DNA of 5,238 nt, taken from contig JAFPNP010000372.1 in assembly GCA_017411125.1 (NCBI GenBank), positions 1 to 5,238 of the forward strand. Reading direction: 5' to 3'. This DNA is from Kiritimatiellia bacterium (GTDB lineage Bacteria > Verrucomicrobiota > Kiritimatiellia > RFP12 > UBA1067). The notes under the pieces are model-generated. The model searched no databases, was not told where the DNA came from, and saw only the letters and a program-made list of their open reading frames with translations. The position numbers were made by a program, and so were the translations under genes. Positions 1 to 5,015 of this stretch are shown here, in pieces. How positions within the stretch are numbered: the stretch's first letter is position 1; every line of letters starts with the position of its first letter.

Positions 1-669
1 CGGGCCGGGATGCAGACGGTCGGGCATCACCCATTTCGTGTCGCCCGCAGCGTCCACGAGCCTGGCGCCGAAATCGCACCAGAACACGTTCTTGCCGTCG
101 GCGAAGCGGGCTATCTCGCGGTTCACGACGTCGTTGCGCAGACGGGTGGCGTCGGTCTGGCCGGCGCCGCGCGGGAAGATGGCGGTGAGCACGATCTTGG
201 CCTTGGGCTGTTTCGCGCGGATCGTCCTTATGATTTCGCGTATGCCGAGAATCGCGTCGCTGGGCGGTTCCTTCGCGAACGGGAAATGCCCGGAGTTGTT
301 CGTGCCGATCATGAGGAGCACGCACTTCGCTTCGTAGCCGTCGAGTTCGCGGCCCTCGTTCAGACGCCACAGCACGTGTTCCGTGCGGTCGGCGCTCGTT
401 CCAAGGTTGAGCATCTTCCAGTCGCCCTGGGAAAAGTACTTCTGCAGTTGCGCCTTGCCGCGGCTTTCCCAGAAGTGGGTTATCGAGTCGCCGATGAAAA
501 CGACCTTCGCGCCGCCGTTGGTGACGACGGACATTTTTTCCGCATGGCGCTTCATTTGCCACGAATCGGGCTTTCCGCCCCATTGGTCGTGGGATACCGC
601 GCGCAATGCGCCAAATGCCGTTGCCGCTACGAACATGGCCGCGACGGCGATAATGCTTTTCATCTTCAT
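1..669 (-). CDS. Secreted SGNH/GDSL hydrolase, PAF acetylhydrolase Ib-like, C-terminus cut by window edge
   Basis: This gene reads off the start of the window, leaving 223 codons visible. Residues 1-20 (MKMKSIIAVAAMFVAATAFG) form a Sec signal peptide, with likely cleavage near G20/A21. The SGNH blocks are all present: the serine block GDS at 60-62, the glycine block within LNLGTSADRTEHVLWRL, GTNN at 122-125 and DRLH at 217-220 (catalytic Asp/His). The pattern 'RTEHVLWRL...GTNN...AIFPRG...DRLHP' resembles the PAF-AH Ib catalytic subunits, so an acetyl/acyl esterase acting outside the cytoplasm is inferred; the substrate is unknown. ATG 669 is preferred over the in-frame ATG 663. It lies 5 nt after AAGGAA and gives a signal peptide of exactly the same length as that of the upstream neighbour. 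It lies 55 bp downstream of that tandem-domain gene, probably in one operon, and is a close paralogue of its first domain (roughly 80% identical by eye). It is short of complete by perhaps 20-30 residues if it ends like that domain. Confidence 0.9.
   Translation of the reverse strand, partial: MKMKSIIAVAAMFVAATAFGALRAVSHDQWGGKPDSWQMKRHAEKMSVVTNGGAKVVFIGDSITHFWESRGKAQLQKYFSQGDWKMLNLGTSADRTEHVLWRLNEGRELDGYEAKCVLLMIGTNNSGHFPFAKEPPSDAILGIREIIRTIRAKQPKAKIVLTAIFPRGAGQTDATRLRNDVVNREIARFADGKNVFWCDFGARLVDAAGDTKWVMPDRLHPGP
478..612 (-). repeat. Paralogous repeat, copy 1 (5' end of mature SGNH domain)
   Basis: This segment matches 2006-2140 without gaps at a constant offset of 1528 bp. I count 8 mismatches in 135 bp (about 94% identity). 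It encodes the first part of the mature protein, from residue 20 to the catalytic GDSIT motif. Beyond 612 the two copies diverge at once, in the signal-peptide codons. It is coding duplication, not a mobile element. Confidence 0.85.
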
Positions 670-674
670 TGCTG

Positions 675-680
675 TTCCTT
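675..680 (-). promoter_or_regulatory. Ribosome binding site of the single-domain SGNH hydrolase gene
   Basis: AAGGAA on the minus strand stands 5 nt before ATG 669 and 11 nt before the alternative ATG 663, so it decides for the earlier start. It is a clear Shine-Dalgarno site, unlike the upstream regions of the genes at 2197 and 2276, which have none. Confidence 0.75.
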
Positions 681-698
681 TTTTGTTTTTTCTTTTTT
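679..698 (-). other. A-rich leader made of three six-base A runs
   Basis: Read on the minus strand, the 55-bp gap between the two SGNH genes contains three runs of exactly six A. They are separated by a single G and a single C, and run straight into the Shine-Dalgarno GGA. It is not a terminator: there is no strong hairpin before it, and the tract is A rather than U in the sense transcript. A-rich tracts upstream of a start codon are known to keep the site unstructured and to favour S1/30S binding, so a translation-enhancing leader is the simplest reading. Confidence 0.5.
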
Positions 699-724
699 CG
701 GAGATTGCCGATTGCTCATCAGAC

Positions 725-2197
725 TTACTTCCCGCAGATGTCCCTGAAGTATGGCAGCACCGCATTCGTCCAGATCTTGTATCCAGCCGCGTTTGGATGG
801 ACGCGGTCGGGCATGATCTGCTTCGTGTCGCCGTTCTTGTCAAGGTACTTGGCGTTGAAATCGACCCAAATCACCTTTTCGCCGTTCGCAAACGACTTGA
901 TGGCCGCGTTCACTTCTTCGTTGGCCTTGCGCTGGACGTTGCCAGGCCCCTCCCCGCGCACGAATATCGGCAGGAGCAGCGTTTTCGCCTGCGGCTGCTT
1001 CTCGGCTATGACGTCCAGTATGCGGCGGATGCCCTTCACCACGTCCTTCGGATCGTTGCGCGGGTAGGCGTTGTTCGTGCCGATCATGAGCATGACGCAT
1101 TTCGCCTTGTAGCCGTCAAGTTCTCCGTTCTGGCAACGCCAAATGACGTGTTGCGTGCGGTCGCCGCCGTAGCCGATGTCGAGGATCGAGTACGTCTTGG
1201 CAAGTTCGGCGAGCTGCGCCTTGCCCTTGCTCTCCCAGTTGTGCGTGATGGAGTCGCCGATGAACACCACGTCGATCTCGCCCTTCGACGCGACGATTTG
1301 GCTGCGCTTCTGGAGAAGGCGGTTGAACCACCACGCCCCTCTGCCGGTGAGGGCCTTGCCGGAGTGCGTATCCGGGTGCATGGTCACCGGAAGATGCTCT
1401 TCCGCCTTTTCCGCTGCCGTCTTCACCTTGGAGAAACGGTTCTGCGGACACGGCAGTTTGCCGTCGGATAGCGCGTATTCAATGTACGGCTTCACCTCCT
1501 CGTACCAGATTTCGTAACCCTGCGGTCCTGGGTGCAGTCTGTCCTTCATGATCCACTGCGTATCGCCATTTGCGTCGAGGAACCTGTCCGAAAAATCGCA
1601 CCAGAACACCGTCTTGCCGTCGCAGAACTTGCGGATTGCCCGGTTCACCACGTCGTTGCGCAGACGGAACTGGTCGTTCTCGCTCGCGCCGCGCGGGAAG
1701 ATCGCCGTCAGCACCACCTTGGCCTTCGGCTGCTTGGCGCGGATTTTCTTCAGAATCTCGCGGATGCCGAGGATTGTGTCGGACGGCGGCTCGTCCGAGA
1801 AATTCTTGAAATGCCCCGAATTGTTCGTGCCGATCATGAGAAGCACGCACTTCGCCTCGTAGCCGTCCAGTTCGCCGTTGTCGAGCCGCCACAGCACGTG
1901 TTCAGTGCGGTCTGCGCTCGTTCCGAGGTTCAGCATTTTCCAGTCGCCCTCGGAGAAGTACTTCTTCAGCTGCGCCGGGCCGCGTCCTTTCTGTTCCCAG
2001 CCGTTGGTTATAGAGTCGCCGATGAAGACGACCTTGGCGCCTCCGTTGGTGACGACGGACATTTTCTCCGCATGGCGCTTCATCTGCCACGAATCGGGCT
2101 TGCCGCCCCACTGGTCGTGGGATACCGCGCGCAATGCGCCGAACGACGTTCCTGCGGCCAATGCGGCCGCGCCGAATACGAGTGCTGCTGTTTTCAT
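725..2197 (-). CDS. Secreted tandem-domain SGNH/GDSL hydrolase (two PAF acetylhydrolase Ib-like domains)
   Basis: The product is 490 aa. Residues 1-20 are a Sec signal peptide (MKTAALVFGAAALAAGTSFG). Domain A, about 21-245, carries GDS 60-62, GTNN 123-126 and DRLH 219-222. A linker of about 60 residues with a charged stretch (KVKTAAEKAEEH, 257-268) leads to domain B, about 305-490, with GDS 314-316, GTNN 373-376 and DRVH 464-467. Both domains keep the serine, the oxyanion Gly/Asn and the Asp-His pair, so both should be active. Each is about the size of one PAF-AH Ib catalytic subunit and shares its 'RT(E/Q)HV(L/I)WR...NGELDGY...GTNN...(F/I)..RG' pattern. The domains are roughly 50% identical to each other around the motifs. 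Inferred role: exported deacetylase/acyl esterase on a glycan or lipid; substrate not deducible. The reading frame stays open upstream to 2707, but that part is antisense to the glycosyltransferase gene. ATG 2197 is chosen because it begins a signal peptide and follows a promoter. No Shine-Dalgarno is visible; translation is probably leaderless. Confidence 0.92.
   Translation of the reverse strand: MKTAALVFGAAALAAGTSFGALRAVSHDQWGGKPDSWQMKRHAEKMSVVTNGGAKVVFIGDSITNGWEQKGRGPAQLKKYFSEGDWKMLNLGTSADRTEHVLWRLDNGELDGYEAKCVLLMIGTNNSGHFKNFSDEPPSDTILGIREILKKIRAKQPKAKVVLTAIFPRGASENDQFRLRNDVVNRAIRKFCDGKTVFWCDFSDRFLDANGDTQWIMKDRLHPGPQGYEIWYEEVKPYIEYALSDGKLPCPQNRFSKVKTAAEKAEEHLPVTMHPDTHSGKALTGRGAWWFNRLLQKRSQIVASKGEIDVVFIGDSITHNWESKGKAQLAELAKTYSILDIGYGGDRTQHVIWRCQNGELDGYKAKCVMLMIGTNNAYPRNDPKDVVKGIRRILDVIAEKQPQAKTLLLPIFVRGEGPGNVQRKANEEVNAAIKSFANGEKVIWVDFNAKYLDKNGDTKQIMPDRVHPNAAGYKIWTNAVLPYFRDICGK
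2006..2140 (-). repeat. Paralogous repeat, copy 2 (5' end of domain A in tandem SGNH gene)
   Basis: This is the partner of 478-612, about 94% identical over 135 bp with no gaps. It covers the mature N-terminus through the GDSIT serine motif of domain A. Most differences (such as gaa/gag-type changes on the coding strand) are silent: residues 21-60 of the two proteins are identical. This implies recent duplication, gene conversion or strong selection. Confidence 0.85.
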
Positions 2198-2204
2198 GGA
2201 AACG

Positions 2205-2233
2205 ATTATATCATTCGCCGCGTGCCATTGCAA
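2205..2233 (-). promoter_or_regulatory. Sigma70-like promoter of the tandem SGNH hydrolase gene (leaderless)
   Basis: On the minus strand, TTGCAA (2233-2228) is separated by 17 bp from a perfect TATAAT (2210-2205). Only 7 nt separate TATAAT from ATG 2197. With the usual 6-8 nt from the -10 box to the start site, transcription should begin at or one base before the A of the ATG, giving a leaderless mRNA. This agrees with the lack of a Shine-Dalgarno sequence. Confidence 0.7.
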
Positions 2234-2239
2234 GGGGGC

Positions 2240-2269
2240 TTGTGCGGCAAGCGCGTATAATGATATAAT
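2240..2269 (+). promoter_or_regulatory. Promoter of the glycosyltransferase gene, with doubled TATAAT box (leaderless)
   Basis: TATAAT occurs twice in a row, at 2256-2261 and 2264-2269. The second has a weak -35 candidate, TTGTGC (2240-2245), at 18-bp spacing, and lies 6 nt before ATG 2276. Either box predicts a transcript with a leader of 0 to about 8 nt. No Shine-Dalgarno precedes the ATG. The -35 elements of this and the opposite promoter (2228-2233) are only 6 bp apart, so the two polymerases would compete or be regulated together. Confidence 0.6.
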
Positions 2270-2275
2270 GGTTGC

Positions 2276-3313
2276 ATGAAAAAGCCGCGAATACTCTTTA
2301 CGGGAAATTTCCTCGAACGACATTGGGGCAACGGACGCACCGGAATCGACATGCGTCTCGCCGCCGGCGCGATACGCAACGAGTGGGAGATGCTCGCGTT
2401 TTCGGAGCGCGACGTGGCACGTTTCCTGGCGCCGCTCGGTTTCATGCGAAATATAGGCGCGCGCATGATGAACGCGCGGCTGGTGAAGACGGTGCGGAAC
2501 TGGAAGCCGGACATAATGTTCATTTCCCATTGCGACTACGTGACGAACGAGGCGCTTGCGGATGCGCGTTCGGCGTGTCCCGGCATGTGCATCGTCCACA
2601 TAAATTGCGATCCCGTTGAGACGGCGCACTGCCGCGCGCAGATCGCGCGGCGGACGGAATCCTGCGACGCCATATTCGTCACGACCGCAGGCGAGGTGTT
2701 GAAGCAATGGACGACAGGGCGCAACGTCGTGGGCTTCTTCCCGAATCCGAGCGATCCTTCTTACGAGGTGGAGGACAATTCCGCCAAGACCGATTTCAAG
2801 TGGGACTTGTTCTTCGCGGGACGCCCCGCGCTCGCCGACGCGCGACGCGCTTTGCTGGACAGTCTGCAGCCCCGCCTCCCCTCGTCCGTCCGCTTCGGGC
2901 TGTTCGGCATGGACGTCGCTCCGCTCGTGACGGGCCGCGCCTACGAAGAGGCTGTCGCCGCCTCGAAAATGGGACTTTCAATCAATCGTTTCGAGGGTTG
3001 GAAATGGTATGCTTCCGACCGCATCACACACCTCATGGCGAACGGAGTGCTTACGTTCCAGTACGACGGCAATGACATGCAGCATTTCTTCGGAGATGGC
3101 GAGACGGTCTATTTCCACACGCCGGAGGAACTTGCGGAGCGCGTGGATTGGTTCAACCGCCACGACGACGCGCGCCGCCGCATGGCTTCCGCCGGGCGGG
3201 CGGCGTACCGCCGGATGTTCGACGCCCGCCGCGTGCTCAAGTACATGGTCGAGACCGTGCTCGGCGAACCTTGTTCCGAACAATACGAATGGGCAGAAGA
3301 AGTCTACCGCTAG
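2276..3313 (+). CDS. CgeB-like glycosyltransferase (GT-B fold, group 1 type)
   Basis: The product is 345 aa, cytoplasmic, with no signal peptide or membrane segment. It begins with a Rossmann-type strand and loop (RILFTGNF, 5-12), followed by 'KPDIMFISHCDY' (77-88) in an N-terminal domain. The C-terminal half carries the typical end of CgeB/Glyco_trans_1_2 proteins: 'GLSINRFEGWKWYASDRITHLMANGVLTFQYDGND' (233-267), then an acidic segment with 'ETVYFHTPEELAERVDWF' (276-293), and a final helical part with 'ARRRMASAGRAAYRRMFDARRVLKYMVETVL'. In related enzymes this half binds the nucleotide-sugar. The role is transfer of a sugar to an unknown acceptor, perhaps a surface polysaccharide or protein. 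The start is ATG 2276, directly behind a TATAAT box and with no Shine-Dalgarno. It is transcribed away from the tandem SGNH gene and toward the isomerase-like gene, whose stop lies 12 bp beyond its own. Donor, acceptor and linkage cannot be told from sequence. Confidence 0.85.
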   Translation: MKKPRILFTGNFLERHWGNGRTGIDMRLAAGAIRNEWEMLAFSERDVARFLAPLGFMRNIGARMMNARLVKTVRNWKPDIMFISHCDYVTNEALADARSACPGMCIVHINCDPVETAHCRAQIARRTESCDAIFVTTAGEVLKQWTTGRNVVGFFPNPSDPSYEVEDNSAKTDFKWDLFFAGRPALADARRALLDSLQPRLPSSVRFGLFGMDVAPLVTGRAYEEAVAASKMGLSINRFEGWKWYASDRITHLMANGVLTFQYDGNDMQHFFGDGETVYFHTPEELAERVDWFNRHDDARRRMASAGRAAYRRMFDARRVLKYMVETVLGEPCSEQYEWAEEVYR

Positions 3314-3328
3314 CCGTCCGGCCTGCTA
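3311..3328. repeat. Weak inverted repeat spanning both convergent stop codons
   Basis: The two convergent genes end with TAG, and the stop codons themselves form the outer arms: TAGC (3311-3314) pairs with GCTA (3325-3328), around a central CCGG (3318-3321) with two mismatches between. It could fold into a small hairpin in either transcript. No T-run follows on either strand, so it is not a recognisable intrinsic terminator. No other terminator is visible here. Confidence 0.3.
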
Positions 3329-4942
3329 CGACTCGTAGATTACCCTGTAGCCGATTTTCTTGGCCAACGCCTCGACATCCTTTTTGAAGTCGCCGAGGAA
3401 CGTGACGCGATGCCAGCCCCAGAGATCCCAAAGCCTGTAGGAGCGCTCGAAGTTTCCCGTCACTTCTACGACCATTTTCGTGCGGCAGGCGCGGTCGTCG
3501 GGGTCGTTGGAGAACGTGCGCCCCGTCTGAACCAGTACGCAGCCCTTGCCGCCGTCGCCCATGAAATGAAATTGCACCGTCGTGACCGGATGGTTTAGCG
3601 GAGCTATCGAACGCACGGACGCGCCATGGCGGTCTTCCGAATGCGTCTCGATTTCGTAGATGGAGGTCTCGCCATCCACGCCGAGGAACTTGCGCGTGGC
3701 TACGCAGTGGGCGAAGATCATGGCGCGGCGCGAACTGTCGATCGCCGGGTCCGAGATGTATCCCATGCGGCCTTTCGTCATGGTGTTGAACACGACCATC
3801 GCGACGGTGGATCTGATGTCGTTTTCGCACGTGCCGAAAAGACCGATGTCCTGCAGTTCCATGAAGCCGAGGCACGGGTACGCGCGCAGTTTGCCGGTAT
3901 AGCATCCGCCGAGGCAATCCACGGAAATCGCCACCGCGCCATGCGCTTTTAGCACCTCTTTCATGCCGTAGAATTGTTTCGCGCATCCGAATAGCGTTTC
4001 GTCGGAAACGTCCACGATCTTTCGCGCCGTGCGCTTCCATTCGGCCACTTTCGCCCTTGCAAGGTCGTCTGGCACCTTGTCCCACGCGGCGTTAAGCTCG
4101 TCGAACTTCACGTTTTCCACGACGATGCCGAAGTCTTTCAGTATCTTGGCCTTTGTTTTTTCGTCGCATCCTTGCACGGAGAGAATCTTCTTGCCTTTGA
4201 CGGCGGCGAGCGTCTCGTCCGGCGAAAGACAGTCGAGCGGTCCTTCGCAGGGCTTGATGCCGGTTTCCGGCGGCGTATGCGCGAGGCGATATTCCGTGGC
4301 TGCCTTCACGAAGTCCGCTCCCGTGCCGGATTTCAGTGTTTCGAACGCCCTTGCCGCACCGATCGTGTCGTTGAAATCGAGCGAGGACATGAAAGCGTAA
4401 TTCTTTTGCCCACTCCTGAGCATCGCGGCGTTCTGCACGTCCCATCCGCCTATGCCGGAATATGGGAAACTGCAGAAGAGCGTCGGCTTGCCGGCTTTTA
4501 TTATTCCGTGCAGTGCGCTCGGCCAGGAATTCATCTGGATGACGAGATAGCCTTTTACGTCGCCCGCTTTTGCGTCCTCGGCAAGAATGGCGGCCGCGCC
4601 TTTCGCATCGAAGGCCATCCCCGGCACGAACTTGACTCCCTTTACGCCGGCGTTGAGCGCGTCCATGACGTTCTTCATGACGGGGCGGAAATCGAAGCCG
4701 GCATTGGGCCACGTTTTCTTTACCTGTACGTCGTTCCATATGGAGAACACGAGGCGCACCTTCACGGCGCCCGTCTTGTCCGGAATTGCCTCGGACGGCG
4801 TCGGCGCGGGGAGCGCTGCGAAGAAGTCCTTCAGTTCCGCGCTCGCCGCCCGCCCGGCGGTCGCACCGGCGGCGAGCAATCCGTAGATGAAGTCGCGCCT
4901 TCCGCATCCGGCGCACTGTACCGTGTCGATAGTGTCGTTCAT
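3326..4942 (-). CDS. Tat-exported protein of L-fucose/L-arabinose isomerase-like fold
   Basis: The product is 538 aa. The N-terminus has a twin-arginine signal: 'CGRRDFIYG' (R15-R16), a hydrophobic stretch at 18-33 and an AASA cleavage site near residue 35. The mature part starts with alpha/beta segments, 'KVRLVFSIWNDVQ' and 'KGYLVIQMNSWPSALHGIIKAGKPTLF' (130-156). A middle region follows ('KKILSVQG', 'AWDKVPDD'). The C-terminal half reads 'YPCLGFMELQDIGLFGTCENDIRSTVAMVVFNTMTKGRMGYISDPAID...AHC' (355-413) and ends 'WGWHRVTFLGDFKKDVEALAKKIGYRVIYE'. This C-terminal order (C-E-x-D-I, an Asp after a Gly-rich turn, then HC, then a final H..(x)..GD) is that of FucI/AraA-fold sugar isomerases. Those are normally cytoplasmic and metal-dependent; the metal ligands here are not assigned with certainty. 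Tat export would suit a protein folded with a metal before secretion. It has its own promoter and Shine-Dalgarno, and follows an alpha/beta-hydrolase gene by 73 bp. True isomerase activity is unproven; it may be a non-catalytic or repurposed relative. Confidence 0.65.
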   Translation of the reverse strand: MNDTIDTVQCAGCGRRDFIYGLLAAGATAGRAASAELKDFFAALPAPTPSEAIPDKTGAVKVRLVFSIWNDVQVKKTWPNAGFDFRPVMKNVMDALNAGVKGVKFVPGMAFDAKGAAAILAEDAKAGDVKGYLVIQMNSWPSALHGIIKAGKPTLFCSFPYSGIGGWDVQNAAMLRSGQKNYAFMSSLDFNDTIGAARAFETLKSGTGADFVKAATEYRLAHTPPETGIKPCEGPLDCLSPDETLAAVKGKKILSVQGCDEKTKAKILKDFGIVVENVKFDELNAAWDKVPDDLARAKVAEWKRTARKIVDVSDETLFGCAKQFYGMKEVLKAHGAVAISVDCLGGCYTGKLRAYPCLGFMELQDIGLFGTCENDIRSTVAMVVFNTMTKGRMGYISDPAIDSSRRAMIFAHCVATRKFLGVDGETSIYEIETHSEDRHGASVRSIAPLNHPVTTVQFHFMGDGGKGCVLVQTGRTFSNDPDDRACRTKMVVEVTGNFERSYRLWDLWGWHRVTFLGDFKKDVEALAKKIGYRVIYES

Positions 4943-4946
4943 GGTT

Positions 4947-4952
4947 TCCTTT
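4947..4952 (-). promoter_or_regulatory. Ribosome binding site of the Tat-exported isomerase-like gene
   Basis: AAAGGA on the minus strand stands 4 nt before ATG 4942. This fixes the start that yields the twin-arginine signal peptide. Confidence 0.75.
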
Positions 4953-4966
4953 CAAGTTCGCAATAT

Positions 4967-4991
4967 CCATATTATGGCAAATATGCGCATA
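4967..4991. promoter_or_regulatory. Two adjacent palindromes over the promoter, possible operator
   Basis: CCATATTATGG (4967-4977) is a perfect inverted repeat of two 5-base arms around one base and covers the -10 box. TATGCGCATA (4982-4991) is a perfect 10-bp palindrome in the -10/-35 spacer. Their centres (4972 and about 4986.5) are about 14.5 bp apart. Both share a TATG half-element. The position is right for a repressor site, but short palindromes in AT-rich promoters also arise by chance. Confidence 0.35.
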
Positions 4992-4999
4992 CGGCGCAA
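4971..4999 (-). promoter_or_regulatory. Sigma70-like promoter of the isomerase-like gene
   Basis: On the minus strand, TTGCGC (4999-4994) lies 17 bp from CATAAT (4976-4971). Transcription would start near 4964, giving a leader of about 20 nt with a Shine-Dalgarno. The gene can therefore be expressed apart from the upstream hydrolase gene. Confidence 0.55.
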
Positions 5000-5015
5000 G
5001 TAGAAAGTGTTTTGA

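Noticed and set aside
679..705. T-rich tract as a rho-independent terminator
   Set aside because: The sense strand here is minus, so the transcript has A rather than U. The only nearby stem (CGG/CCG) has 3 bp and is on the wrong side for a plus-strand terminator.
10..1471. Long plus-strand open frames (10-747 and 383-1471) opposite the SGNH genes
   Set aside because: They are antisense shadows of GC-rich coding DNA, with Val/Arg/His-heavy composition. The minus strand has complete SGNH motifs across the whole stretch.
1532..2260. Plus-strand open frame of 242 codons opposite domain A
   Set aside because: Its sequence repeats the shadow seen opposite the single-domain paralogue, which only reflects the duplicated gene on the other strand. 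No start signal or family pattern is present.
2198..2707. In-frame upstream extension of the tandem SGNH gene on the minus strand, giving a 660-residue protein
   Set aside because: The extra part is antisense to the glycosyltransferase, has no family-like features, and would bury a proper signal peptide. A promoter with TATAAT sits between the extension and ATG 2197.
3237..4970. Minus-strand open frames at 3237-4085 and 4092-4970 overlapping the isomerase-like gene
   Set aside because: They are Arg/Gly-rich alternative frames without ribosome site or recognisable motif. The gene at 3326-4942 has a Tat signal, promoter and Shine-Dalgarno.
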